From assembly GCA_018713165.1 (NCBI GenBank), contig DVFR01000019.1, forward strand, positions 23,713 to 87,712: 64,000 nucleotides of DNA, given 5' to 3'. The translations under genes were made by a program, and so were the position numbers. Below the pieces are notes generated by a model. It made no database searches, was not told the origin of the DNA, and saw only the letters and a list, made by a program, of their open reading frames with translations. Position 1 is the first letter of the stretch; every line of letters begins with the position of its first letter. This DNA comes from Candidatus Coproplasma stercoravium. Its GTDB lineage: Bacteria > Bacillota > Clostridia > Christensenellales > Borkfalkiaceae. Below are positions 23,046-31,714 of the stretch, one piece after another.

Positions 23046-24269
23046 ATGGATTATCCCGTAAAAAATATTTATAAAGAACTCAAAAATAAAAAGGCCGTCG
23101 TCGCCGTTCCCGGCTCTAAAAGCATAACGGCGCGCGCACTCTTCATCGCCGCGCTGGCAAAGGGTACGTCCACGCTGTACGGCGCGGGGCTTTCGGACGA
23201 CTGCCTCACCTTTATCGACTGCCTTAAAAGTTTAGGCATAAACGTATATTTAAACGGCACCACGGTAACGGTTGAGGGTTGCGGCGGAAGGCTGCCCGTA
23301 AAGAGCGGCGAGGTGTACGTGGGCAGCGCGGGCACGGCGGCGCGCTTTATAACCGCTCTTCTGGCCTTTTCGGAGGGCGAATTTGTCGTGCGGTCATCTG
23401 AACAGATGAAAAAGCGGCCTATGGGCGGCCTGATTTCGGCGCTTGAAAAGGCGGGCGCATGTTTTGAGTTTTTGGAGCGCGAGGACTGCTTTCCCTTTAA
23501 AATTTGCGGCACCTCCGCGCCTGCGAAGGAGATTACCGTAGATATCACCAAAAGCAGCCAGTTCATGTCGGCAGTTTTAATGGCGGGCGTGTGTGCCGCC
23601 GGCGGCATGACGGTAAAAGCTGTCGGCAGCCACGGCATGGACTACATAAATATGACGTGCGATATCATGTGGTCGTTCGGCGTTGAAGTTTATGCGGGGG
23701 ACGGCGGCGTATATGCGGTAAACGGCACATATTCGGCACGCAAATACGATATCGAGCCCGATATCTCCGCCGCGTGCTACTTCTATGCAATCAACAGAAT
23801 ACTCGGCACGGATATAAAAGTAAAGGGCGTTATGCCGCACACCTGCCAGGGCGATATTCAGTTTATAAAGCTCATGCAGGGCGGCTTCGACGGCGGCGAG
23901 ATAAACATGTCGTCATTCTCCGACCAGGCACTCACGATGGCGGCAATTGCGCCCTATTTTTCAAAACCCACGCACATATGCGGTATCGAACATATCCGCG
24001 GGCAGGAGTGCGACAGAATAGCGGCAATCGTTAAAAACCTGCGCGCCATGGGCGTTGAATGCGAAGAGAGCGCAGGCGGGGTGACGATATACCCTTCGCA
24101 GCCGAAGCCTGCGGACATAGATACTTTCGGCGACCACAGAGTTGCCATGAGCTTTGCGGTAACGGGTCTGCGCGCCGACGGCATCGTTATAAAAAATGCC
24201 GAAGTGTGCTCTAAAACGTTCGGCGAATTTTTTGGGGTTTTAAACGGGCTCATTGCAGAGCTTGCCTGA
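23046..24269 (+). CDS. aroA: 3-phosphoshikimate 1-carboxyvinyltransferase (EPSP synthase)
   Basis: It joins phosphoenolpyruvate to shikimate-3-phosphate in the chorismate pathway. The 407-residue protein has the two-domain inside-out barrel with hallmark VPGSKSITARALFIAALA (near 20-37; K and S bind substrate), the GSAGTAARF motif (near 91-99), MKKRPMGGLISAL, and the second-domain motifs DISAACYF and RIAAIVKNLRAMG plus DHRVAMSFAV. The start at 23046 begins with MDYPVKN; the ribosome site is weak (GGTGA), and repeat R1 sits just upstream. The first-domain loop reads GSAGTAAR rather than GNAGTAMR (the Asn and Met replaced), a variant that may resemble class II glyphosate-tolerant enzymes, which is inference. 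Confidence 0.95.
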   Translation: MDYPVKNIYKELKNKKAVVAVPGSKSITARALFIAALAKGTSTLYGAGLSDDCLTFIDCLKSLGINVYLNGTTVTVEGCGGRLPVKSGEVYVGSAGTAARFITALLAFSEGEFVVRSSEQMKKRPMGGLISALEKAGACFEFLEREDCFPFKICGTSAPAKEITVDITKSSQFMSAVLMAGVCAAGGMTVKAVGSHGMDYINMTCDIMWSFGVEVYAGDGGVYAVNGTYSARKYDIEPDISAACYFYAINRILGTDIKVKGVMPHTCQGDIQFIKLMQGGFDGGEINMSSFSDQALTMAAIAPYFSKPTHICGIEHIRGQECDRIAAIVKNLRAMGVECEESAGGVTIYPSQPKPADIDTFGDHRVAMSFAVTGLRADGIVIKNAEVCSKTFGEFFGVLNGLIAELA

Positions 24270-24336
24270 TAGCCGCTGCGCCCGGCAGGTTGAGTCAGCT
24301 GTATGAATGTTATTAAGTTGATATTAAGTTATAATT

Positions 24337-24381
24337 GCCCCTGCGGCGCCGAAAATTTTTCGGCGCCGCAGGGGCGTTTTT
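24337..24381 (+). terminator. Intrinsic terminator after aroA
   Basis: GCCCCTGCGGCGCCGAAAA pairs with TTTTCGGCGCCGCAGGGGC (24337-24375), followed by GTTTTTG. Confidence 0.85.
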
Positions 24382-24498
24382 GTACAACGTATAGCCCGAG
24401 GCGATTTCATGCGCCCGCGGCACAAATACTGCCGCCCGCATTACGCAGAGGCAATTTTTACAAATTAAAATATTTTCAGGTTAAAATAATTTTTCCTA

Positions 24499-24527
24499 TT
24501 GCATATTTGTGCATAAGATGATATAAT
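24499..24527 (+). promoter_or_regulatory. Sigma-A promoter of the pseudopilin gene
   Basis: TTGCAT (24499-24504), a 17-base spacer and consensus TATAAT (24522-24527). Transcription would start near 24534, leaving a leader of about 100 bases. Confidence 0.75.
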
Positions 24528-24634
24528 ACTTATACGGCAGAATCATTTTCGTATTTCCGTGTCAATCAGATTTTTGCGCGGCGCGCGTGCAATATGCGTC
24601 GGCGTGAAAAAATATATTAAAGGAGGGCATTTTT

Positions 24635-26304
24635 ATGATGCTCAAAAACGTAAAAATGCCGATGACAGCGGGGGGGGTACAAGTAGCCGCCGCTCCTTAA
24701 AATCGGCGCTCAAACGCGGCTTTACTATTATGGAGCTCGTAATAGTGATAGCGGTAATCGCGGTGCTTGCCGCCGTACTTATTCCCACTTTCGCCAATAT
24801 CACCGAAAGGGCGAATGAGAGTAATGACACGCAGCTTGTTCGTAACCTTAATACTGCTTTACTTGTAGATGGTGAAAGTCACGAGACTATGCAAGACGCT
24901 TTGGAAGCAGTGCGCGAGTCGGGTTATGATGTCGCGAAAATTAATGCCAGCGCAACAAATAGCGAAATACTTTGGGATAGCGCAAATGATGTCTTCTGTT
25001 ATAAGAACGGAGATGAGATTAAATATATTCCTGAAAGCTCGCTTGCGGTTGCTAATCCCGAACCTTATCAGTTTTGGCAGATTTCCGATAGTGTAAGCGA
25101 TACGTATTCAACATATCTTTATAATTACACTGGTAATGGTGTAATTGAAAATCTCACTACCGGGTTGGACGTCGGCGAGGAAACGGGTATTACTGAAATT
25201 ACATATGACCGTTCAACTGCAACTGATGCCAGAGAGGTAACCATTCGCACCAATGGCGGAGAGTTAAACATAAATGCCGCAAATGATGTTGTCAATCATT
25301 ATGGTGCAGCAAGTATTGTTGATATAACTGCTATTGACACCGAATCCTTCCATGAGTTTGGAAATGTTTCGTGGTTCCGCATAGTTACGGGACATGTTGT
25401 GCTCGAAAGCGATAGCAATGTTTTGTCTATGTGCATTCAGGCTGTAAACAACGAGGTAAAGGCAAATATAACGAAACACGAAAATGCCTTTGTTAAGGAC
25501 TATAAGACATTTCAGGGGGATAAAAAGGCTTCAAGTGTTCTTGTAAATGGTGAGACGGTTGTGATTACCGATTTGCCTATATCTCAGGCCGCATTCGGGA
25601 AAGATAACGAAATTGTTTTAACAGGTGGTGTTGCTGAAACAAGTGGAGTGCAATTTTTAAAACTATCCGAAGCTTGTCGCAATGCAACTGCTGGAGGGAC
25701 AGTAAAATTACTGCAAGATATTTACTTAACTTCAGTTTTGCAAGTTCAAAAGGAATTAACTATCGATTTGAATGGTTACGGGATATATAGTAATATCGAA
25801 AGCGGGATAGCTAGTGGAGATATAACAAATAGTGATATAAATAAGTCTGCAATGATTTTAGTGTCATCAAAAGACGGCAACCTTACAGTTGTGGACAGTA
25901 GCCCTGATAAAACTGGCGTAATTGATATACAAGAGGGAAATGAAGGGTTTGCTATAACAGTTCACGGGAATGAACAAACTGGTGGAGGACGAGCTAAGCT
26001 TACCATAGAGGCTGGTACAATAATTGGCAATATGCATTCGGTATTTGTCGGATATGGCGAATTGATTGTTAACGGAGGAACGTTTAGAATTTATACCGAT
26101 GACAGTAGCGAGTATGTATCTATCAACTGTGAAGACACACGTTTTGCGGCAAGGACGGCAACAGTTTCTATAACAGGCGGCAGATTCTACAAGTTTGACC
26201 CCACAAAGAGTGCGGAGGCAGGCAACCCCAGCTTTGTGGCTGAAGGCTATGAGGTTTTGCCCGAAGATTCAGATGGCTATTTTGAAGTTGTTAAAAGTAA
26301 TTAA
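24635..26304 (+). CDS. Type IV prepilin-like surface protein, out of frame at a poly-G(8) tract
   Basis: A perfect ribosome site (AAAGGAGGG, 7 bases spacing) precedes ATG 24635, but from there translation reaches TAA at 24698 after 21 residues. The long frame lies one base off and is open from 24559 to 26304 without any supported start. One added G in the tract at 24670-24677 fuses them into a product of about 556 residues. That product has a class III signal with cleavage before F in ALKRGFTIMELVIVIAVIAVLAAVLIPTF (Glu at +5), a pilin helix, and a large passenger whose C-terminal part repeats GG-T-type beta-helix strands (GGTVKLLQDIYLTSVLQV, VNGGTFRIYT). The passenger is much more AT-rich than neighbouring genes. 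It would be processed by PilD peptidase and displayed at the surface. Most likely a phase-variable gene in the OFF state; an assembly indel is the alternative. Confidence 0.75.
24670..24677 (+). repeat. Poly-G(8) tract, candidate slippage site
   Basis: Eight Gs lie 35 bases after the start codon of the pseudopilin gene. Nine (or six) would put the start in frame with the pilin; eight give a 21-residue peptide. Confidence 0.75.
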
Positions 26305-26327
26305 ATAAAACTCATATCTTTCGATTT

Positions 26328-26360
26328 ATGCGCCCGCGGCGAACGCCGCGGGCGCATTTC
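26328..26360 (+). terminator. Hairpin terminator after the pseudopilin
   Basis: ATGCGCCCGCGGCG (26328-26341) pairs with CGCCGCGGGCGCAT (26344-26357); a short T-rich tail (TTCTAT) follows. Confidence 0.65.
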
Positions 26361-26380
26361 TATAATTGCAAAATTTTAAT

Positions 26381-26409
26381 TTGCCCCGCATATATGCCGC
26401 AAATAACGC
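26381..26409 (+). repeat. Dispersed repeat R1, copy 2
   Basis: TTGCCCCGCAT followed by ATATGCCGCAAATAACGC, identical to the copy at 47061 over 28 bases. It lies upstream of the first YwaF-like gene. Confidence 0.8.
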
Positions 26410-26534
26410 TAATTTTTTATGTAAAATATTAAAATTACCGGCAAAAATCAATCCGCCCCGAAATTTCGCGTGCGGTGACGGCGGCTGAAATATTGAAACA
26501 TTTTCAACAATTTTATAAATTAATGCGTAAAAAA

Positions 26535-26563
26535 TAGACAAAATAATTTAAAAAATGTAATAT
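26535..26563 (+). promoter_or_regulatory. Probable sigma-A promoter of the first YwaF-like gene
   Basis: TAGACA (26535-26540), 17 bases, then TAATAT (26558-26563), overlapping a TATAAT at 26561. Confidence 0.5.
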
Positions 26564-26648
26564 AATATCCGTCTGTTTTATGCTCCGTTTATTTTTGCGG
26601 GGTAAAATAAAAAACGGTGCCGCAAGTGTGCGGCTACGGTGTTTTGCT

Positions 26649-27599
26649 ATGACGTTGGAATATTTCAGTACCTTCTATTTCGTGTATCCCGCGCTGTGCG
26701 TGGCGGCCTTTTTTATTCTGTTCTTCGTTCTGCGGGGGCGCAGCAAAAAAACGGTCTATTGGGTGCTCTTTGCCCTGCTTGCGCTCAACTTTGTGCTGCA
26801 CTTCGTAAAGCTCGCCTTTCCGCCCTACGTCGACGGTCTCCCCGGCACGATTCGCAAGGCGACTTTCGAAAATATCTGCGCGGTGAGCACGCTCGTGTTT
26901 CCTTTCCTCATGCTCTCAAAAAAGCCGCTTTTGTGGGACTATATGTTCTATATCGGCGTTATAAGCGGCTTTGCCGCCATGTTTGTGCCCATGAACATAA
27001 TCGGGCTGGGCGTGTTCGAGTTCGAAACGATACGTTTTTATATCTGCCACGGTTCGCTGTGGATAGCGCCCCTTTTAATGGTGCTCTTTAAAGTTCACAC
27101 CTTAAACTACCGCAGGGTGTTCAAAGTAATTTTGCTGTATTTCGCCTGCCTGTTCCTCATTCTGTTCAACGAAATCGTGCTCATGGTGATAGGCTGGGTT
27201 GCTCCGCCCGAATCGTTCGAGGGCACGCTGTGGGACTATTTTCTGAGCAACGTAGAGCGCAACAGCGGCTTTATCTTCGGCCCTCCTCCCGAGTTGGAGC
27301 AGATTGCGCAGTTCCTGCTCGTGCTCACGCCGTCATTCTTCAAACCGGGGAAATATATCGACGTATACATGCCCGTGCTGTGGGAGGTCGTTCCCGTGCT
27401 GATATACGGCATGATTGGCGGCACGGCGATAAGCGCGATTTGGGACCATAAACGCATGGCGGAGGATATCGCAAAAGTAAAGGCGTACTTCGGCAAAAAG
27501 TTCAAACGCGCAAGGCTCGGCCGTGCAAAGAGCAGGTTTGCAAAGCCCGTTTTCAACAGCGGAAAGCGCCTGCGCAGGGCTAAACTCAACAGATTTTAA
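26649..27599 (+). CDS. YwaF-type integral membrane protein, paralogue 1
   Basis: This 316-residue protein has about seven predicted membrane helices and a basic cytoplasmic tail (residues 275-316, rich in Lys/Arg). It belongs to the YwaF-like family (TIGR02206-type): conserved features include LNFVLHFVKLAFPPY, a CAVSTLVFPFLMLSKKPLLWDYMFYIGVISG stretch and ICHGSLWIAPLLMVLFKVHTLNYR. The function of the family is unknown; its shape recalls TMEM164-like proteins. I start at ATG 26649 (MTLEYFSTF) because the longer frame begins with charged residues lacking a ribosome site. The second paralogue lies 490 bases downstream behind its own promoter. Confidence 0.75.
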   Translation: MTLEYFSTFYFVYPALCVAAFFILFFVLRGRSKKTVYWVLFALLALNFVLHFVKLAFPPYVDGLPGTIRKATFENICAVSTLVFPFLMLSKKPLLWDYMFYIGVISGFAAMFVPMNIIGLGVFEFETIRFYICHGSLWIAPLLMVLFKVHTLNYRRVFKVILLYFACLFLILFNEIVLMVIGWVAPPESFEGTLWDYFLSNVERNSGFIFGPPPELEQIAQFLLVLTPSFFKPGKYIDVYMPVLWEVVPVLIYGMIGGTAISAIWDHKRMAEDIAKVKAYFGKKFKRARLGRAKSRFAKPVFNSGKRLRRAKLNRF

Positions 27600-27631
27600 G
27601 CGTGAATAAACTTACGGATTTTAATTTAAGT

Positions 27632-27672
27632 ATGCCGCCGCGCGGAAATTTTTCCGCGCGGCGGCATTTCTT
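27632..27672 (+). terminator. Intrinsic terminator
   Basis: ATGCCGCCGCGCGGAAA (27632-27648) pairs with TTTCCGCGCGGCGGCAT (27651-27667), then TTCTTTTAG. Confidence 0.85.
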
Positions 27673-27736
27673 TTAGTGTTTGTGTGCCTCCGGCGCAAAG
27701 CGCCTGAGGGACTGAAACGTAAATTTATCCGATTTT

Positions 27737-27870
27737 AATCCCCCTTTTGATTTCCCCATTTAAAAAGGGGGACTGGTTAGTTGGCGCTTTACACAAATGG
27801 GACTGACGGCATAAAGCCTCCTTTTTTAAAGGGAGGTGGCACGCGCAGCGTGACGGAGGGATTGACCTCC
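27737..27870 (-). repeat. Repeat cluster R6, copy 1
   Basis: Read on the minus strand, AATCCCTCCGTCACGCTGCG leads into GTGCCACCTCCC and CCAGTCCCCCTTTTTAAA, matching 44866-45047 on the plus strand. Short CCCCTTTT/AAAAGGGG inverted repeats make several hairpins. No coding potential. Confidence 0.6.
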
Positions 27871-27962
27871 GTTAACAGAGTGAGCCTGGGCGGCGCGACT
27901 ATTGACCTACGGAAGCTTAACGGAGAGCCCGGATACTTCGGCACATTTTGCGCAAATTACCG

Positions 27963-27991
27963 TTGCGCGCACGCGCGAAAGGTGGTATAAT
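27963..27991 (+). promoter_or_regulatory. Sigma-A promoter of the second YwaF-like gene
   Basis: TTGCGC (27963-27968), a 17-base spacer and TATAAT (27986-27991). Confidence 0.6.
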
Positions 27992-28088
27992 AAAAATGTA
28001 TTACCCGTGAGCATACTACCCGTGCGGCTCATTTTTATTTTGCGGCCGCGAGGTGTGCGCCCGTCGGGCGCAAAAAAAAGGTGAGTGC

Positions 28089-29018
28089 ATGACGTTTGAC
28101 CCTACCAACCCATATTATTACATGTACCCGATACTCGGCATGGCGGTGTTTGCCCTGCTCTATTTCGTGCTCCGCGCAAGGAGCGCCCGCACGCAGAATG
28201 TCGTGCTCTTTTTGCTGCTTGCGGCAAACTTCGCGCTCCACTTTTTAAAGCTGCTCTTCCCGCCGTACAACACAGAGGGCAAGTTCGACTACTATATCCA
28301 GACGATAACGCCCGAAAACGTGTGTGCGATAAACACGATGATTTTCCCCTTTTTATTCCTGTCAAAGAACGGGGCGCTGCGCGACTATATGTTCTACATC
28401 GGCGTGATAAGCGGAATCGCCGCAAGCTGGATACCCATGTCGATTGACGACGCGGGCGTGTTCGATTTCGACACCATCCGCTACTATTCCTGCCACACCG
28501 TGCTGTGGGCTGTGCCGCTACTAATGGTAGTGCTCGGCAGGCATAAGCTAAATTACCGCCGCATAATCTTCGTTCCGCTCATATACATTCTCGACCTTGT
28601 CGTGATTGTCGCCAACGAATCGCTCCTCGTCGCGCTCGGGCTGGAAAAGGCAAACCAGATTTTATCGTACGGCAACGGCGGCATGGCGTTTGCGCCCTAC
28701 CACAGCCTCGAAGATACCGCCATACTCGATTTTCTGCTCATATTCGTGCCGTCGTGGTTCAAACCATCGGCGGAAAACGCAAACTACGCTCCCGCGCTGT
28801 GGCAGCTCGGACCGGCGGTCATTCTCGGCTGCCCGCTCGGCTTTTTAATGTGCCTTTACTGGGAGTGGCGGCACTTCTTTGACGACGTTAAAAGGTTGTT
28901 TTTGTTCCTTTCGCGCCCGTTCACGGCATACCGTTTCGGGCGGAGGAAAATAAAGTTTTACGGCGCCGAAAAAAACCGTGTGCGCGGCAGGCGCGTGCGC
29001 GCGGGCAGGGTGCGCTGA
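28089..29018 (+). CDS. YwaF-type integral membrane protein, paralogue 2
   Basis: This 309-residue paralogue of the protein at 26649-27599 shares the same helix order and key stretches: LAANFALHFLKLLFPPY, CAINTMIFPFLFLSKNGALRDYMFYIGVISG and SCHTVLWAVPLLMVVLGRHKLNYRR. The Cys-His pair in the fourth helix (ICHG/SCHT) is kept in both. It too ends in a strongly basic cytoplasmic tail. The start at 28089 is preceded by AAAGGTGAG. The two copies differ at most positions, so the duplication is old. Function unknown. Confidence 0.75.
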   Translation: MTFDPTNPYYYMYPILGMAVFALLYFVLRARSARTQNVVLFLLLAANFALHFLKLLFPPYNTEGKFDYYIQTITPENVCAINTMIFPFLFLSKNGALRDYMFYIGVISGIAASWIPMSIDDAGVFDFDTIRYYSCHTVLWAVPLLMVVLGRHKLNYRRIIFVPLIYILDLVVIVANESLLVALGLEKANQILSYGNGGMAFAPYHSLEDTAILDFLLIFVPSWFKPSAENANYAPALWQLGPAVILGCPLGFLMCLYWEWRHFFDDVKRLFLFLSRPFTAYRFGRRKIKFYGAEKNRVRGRRVRAGRVR

Positions 29019-29098
29019 AACTTGCGGCGCGGCGCGCCGCAAATTAATAAAATATATATAAAATAAGTCGCGCGCGGTACAAACGGAATCGCATTTTT

Positions 29099-29118
29099 CT
29101 ATAAGTTGGGCTTATATT
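29099..29118 (+). promoter_or_regulatory. Candidate nitrogen-regulon motif upstream of glnN
   Basis: CTATAAGTTGGGCTTATATT differs at only two of 20 positions from CTATAAGTTGAACTTATATT at 38119-38138 upstream of the glutamate synthase operon. The arms ATAAG/CTTAT are inverted repeats. It ends 40 bases before the -35 box of glnN. Confidence 0.5.
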
Positions 29119-29158
29119 CAATATAAAAACTTGCGAAAAACAACCGTGCCGATATTGT

Positions 29159-29187
29159 TTGACAGCATAATTTATTTATTTTATAAT
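29159..29187 (+). promoter_or_regulatory. Consensus sigma-A promoter of glnN
   Basis: TTGACA (29159-29164), a 17-base AT-rich spacer and TATAAT (29182-29187). The leader is about 130 bases, with a hairpin GGAACGC/GCGTTCC (about 29216-29232) and a short ORF at 29263. Confidence 0.85.
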
Positions 29188-29262
29188 TTTGGTGTAATCG
29201 CAAACGGGAGTGCGGAACGCGCGTTGCGTTCCCGCCCCGAAGTGAAAGATAAGGGGAGAAAG

Positions 29263-29301
29263 ATGAGAGAGCCCCGAAATAACGTTTACGGAAAAAAATA
29301 A
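29263..29301 (+). CDS. Possible 12-residue leader peptide of glnN
   Basis: GGGGAGAAAG precedes ATG 29263, which encodes [12 protein letters not shown] and stops at TAA 29299-29301, eight bases before the glnN ribosome site (AAAGGAG). Spacing and ribosome site suggest translation, and its stop is close enough to affect initiation at glnN. It has no run of a single amino acid, so classic attenuation is not indicated. Confidence 0.4.
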   Translation: MREPRNNVYGKK

Positions 29302-29324
29302 AATTTTTAAAGGAGAAAAGATAT

Positions 29325-31406
29325 ATGAATCTTCCCGAAAAGTTCGGCGAAAACGTATTCAACGACGCCGTGCAGAAGGAAAGGCTCCCCAAGGAAGTGT
29401 ACAAATCGCTCCGTGCCACGATTGAGGCGGGCACGCAGCTCGACGTATCGATAGCGGGCGCCGTCGCCGCCGCCATGAAGGACTGGGCGGTATCCAAGGG
29501 CGCAACGCACTATACGCACTGGTTCCAGCCTCTCACGGGCCTCACCGCGGAAAAGCACGACAGCTTCATAGAGCCCGAGGGCGACAAGGTTATAATGCGC
29601 CTCACGGGCAAGAGCCTGATAGTCGGCGAACCCGACGCGTCCAGCTTCCCTTCGGGCGGTTCGAGGGCAACGTACATGGCGCGCGGCTATACGGCGTGGG
29701 ACCCCACGTCGCCCGCGTTCGTTAAGGGCACCACGCTCTACATACCCTCAATCTTCGTCTCCTACACGGGCGAAACGCTCGACAAAAAGTCGCCCGTTTT
29801 AAAGTCGATGAAGGCGCTCGACATGCAGGCCAAGAGAATTTTAAAGCTCTTCGGCATAGAGTGCAAAAAGGTTACGACGACCGTCGGCCCCGAACAGGAA
29901 TACTTCCTCATATCGGAAGAGGAGTATTATAAGAGGATAGACCTCAGAATGACGGGCAGAACGCTGTTCGGCGCGCCCGTTCTCCGCGGGCAGGAGCTTG
30001 AAGACCACTACTTCGGCACCATAAAGCCCACCATAGCCGAATATATGGCCGACCTCGACGAAACCCTGTGGTCGTACGGCATACCCTCCAAGACGAGGCA
30101 CAACGAGGTTGCGCCCGCCCAGCACGAGATGGCGCCCGTTTACCAGACCACCAACGTCGCGATTGACTCCAACATGCTCACCATGGAGCTGATGAAGAAG
30201 GTCGCCCAGAAGCACGGGCTCGTGTGCCTGCTCCACGAAAAGCCCTTCGAGGGCATAAACGGTTCGGGCAAGCACAACAACTGGTCGATGTCGACCGATA
30301 CGGGGCTCAACCTCCTCGACCCCGGCCCCAACCCCGAAAAGAACACGCTCTTCATGCTCGTCCTTGCCGCGGTTATCAAGGCGGTCGACGACTATCAGGG
30401 CATTTTAAGGGGCGCTGTCGCCTCTGCGGGCAACGACCACCGTCTCGGCGCCAACGAGGCGCCTCCCGCAATCATCTCGGTATATCTCGGCGACCAGCTC
30501 GGCGAGCTCGTCGACAGCATTGCAAACGGCAGGGACTACGTACCCTTCCGCGCGCAGGAGGGCTCGATAGGCGTGCCCGAATCGCCCATTTTCCCCAAGG
30601 ACGCGTCCGACAGGAACAGGACTTCGCCGTTTGCGTTCACGGGCAACAAATTCGAGTTCAGAATGCTCGGTTCGCAGTTCAACGTTGCCGACGCCAACAT
30701 CGTGCTCAACACGATAATCGCCGACGCCTTCTCTGAATTTGCCGACAAGCTCGAGGGCGCGAAGGATATCGAGGGCGCGGCGCGCAAGCTCATCACCGAA
30801 ACGATAAAGGCGCACAAGCGCATAATCTTCAACCTCGACGGCTACGGCCCCGCATGGGAGCCCGAAGCGGAGAGGAGGGGACTTCTCAACAACAAAAATA
30901 CCGCCGACGCCACCGACGTATTCTATGAAAAGAAGAATATCGACGTGTTCGTGAACCAGGGCGTTTACACCGAGGCCGAGGCCGTGGCTCGCGCCAACGT
31001 AAGGCTGGAGAACTACATCAAGATAATAAATATCGAAGCGCTCACCATGCTTAAAATGGCTAAGCAGGATATAATCCCCGCCGTATCCGACTATGTTGCC
31101 GAGCTGTGCTCCAACGTGGCTGCAAAGAAGGCGATATCCGAAAATATTCCCTGCGAGACCGAAAAGGCGCTCATCACCAGGCTCTCCGCCCTCAACGACG
31201 GCTTCGCAAAAGAGGTTGCAAAGCTCGAGGGGATTCTGAACGGCATAGACAAGGAGGACGTCCGCCCCGCGTCGAAGGCGATGGCGCACGAAGTCATTCC
31301 CCAGATGCAGGCCGTTAGGAAGATTGCCGACGAGATGGAGACGCTCACCTCCGAGGACTACTGGCCCTATCCTTCCTATACCGAAATTCTTTACAGCGTA
31401 AAGTAA
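29325..31406 (+). CDS. glnN: Glutamine synthetase type III
   Basis: It makes glutamine from glutamate, ammonia and ATP in the cytoplasm. At 693 residues it is the long GSIII form, not GlnA (about 440-470). Visible family marks are [18 protein letters not shown] (near 65), [10 protein letters not shown] (near 187), the [12 protein letters not shown] stretch (near 314) and the ATP-binding region [16 protein letters not shown] (near 366), with [17 protein letters not shown] following. AAAGGAG gives ATG 29325 a perfect ribosome site. It has a consensus promoter, a short leader ORF and a motif shared with the glutamate synthase operon. The ammonium transporter-PII fusion follows about 310 bases downstream. 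Confidence 0.97.
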   Translation: MNLPEKFGENVFNDAVQKERLPKEVYKSLRATIEAGTQLDVSIAGAVAAAMKDWAVSKGATHYTHWFQPLTGLTAEKHDSFIEPEGDKVIMRLTGKSLIVGEPDASSFPSGGSRATYMARGYTAWDPTSPAFVKGTTLYIPSIFVSYTGETLDKKSPVLKSMKALDMQAKRILKLFGIECKKVTTTVGPEQEYFLISEEEYYKRIDLRMTGRTLFGAPVLRGQELEDHYFGTIKPTIAEYMADLDETLWSYGIPSKTRHNEVAPAQHEMAPVYQTTNVAIDSNMLTMELMKKVAQKHGLVCLLHEKPFEGINGSGKHNNWSMSTDTGLNLLDPGPNPEKNTLFMLVLAAVIKAVDDYQGILRGAVASAGNDHRLGANEAPPAIISVYLGDQLGELVDSIANGRDYVPFRAQEGSIGVPESPIFPKDASDRNRTSPFAFTGNKFEFRMLGSQFNVADANIVLNTIIADAFSEFADKLEGAKDIEGAARKLITETIKAHKRIIFNLDGYGPAWEPEAERRGLLNNKNTADATDVFYEKKNIDVFVNQGVYTEAEAVARANVRLENYIKIINIEALTMLKMAKQDIIPAVSDYVAELCSNVAAKKAISENIPCETEKALITRLSALNDGFAKEVAKLEGILNGIDKEDVRPASKAMAHEVIPQMQAVRKIADEMETLTSEDYWPYPSYTEILYSVK

Positions 31407-31483
31407 TCGGCGCGGGAATATGGCAAAAGTAACGCCTCTTGCGGGCGGCAAAAAGCCTTTGTAATTAAATAAAAAACAGTGCA

Positions 31484-31520
31484 GGCGCGCGGCTGTTGCC
31501 GCAGGCAAAACCCGCGCGCC
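31484..31520 (+). terminator. Probable terminator after glnN
   Basis: GGCGCGCGG (31484-31492) pairs with CCGCGCGCC (31512-31520) around a 19-base loop; TTAAACTTTATCTTTTTT follows. Confidence 0.5.
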
Positions 31521-31656
31521 TTAAACTTTATCTTTTTTGGCAACAATATAATAATTATTTATATCTTATATAATTAAAAACAATATCATGGAGGCTGTGC
31601 AGAGCGGATAATAACCTGTAAAAAAGGTTCGGCGTGTGTGCGGAAAAATTCAATAG

Positions 31657-31680
31657 GGCCGCACATATGCCGCAGTTAAT
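31657..31680 (+). repeat. R1-like motif upstream of amt (degenerate)
   Basis: GGCCGCACATATGCCGCAGTTA resembles the first part of R1. It lies 35 bases before the amt start codon. Confidence 0.4.
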
Positions 31681-31714
31681 GAGGTTTTTAGATTTTTTTG
31701 GAGGATAAATATTT

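Noticed and set aside
27781..27990. Short frame inside repeat R6 (69 codons)
   Set aside because: It consists of repeat sequence with hairpins, no ribosome site and no conservation signal.
30405..31508. 367-codon frame opposite glnN
   Set aside because: Shadow of the glutamine synthetase gene, which matches its family throughout.
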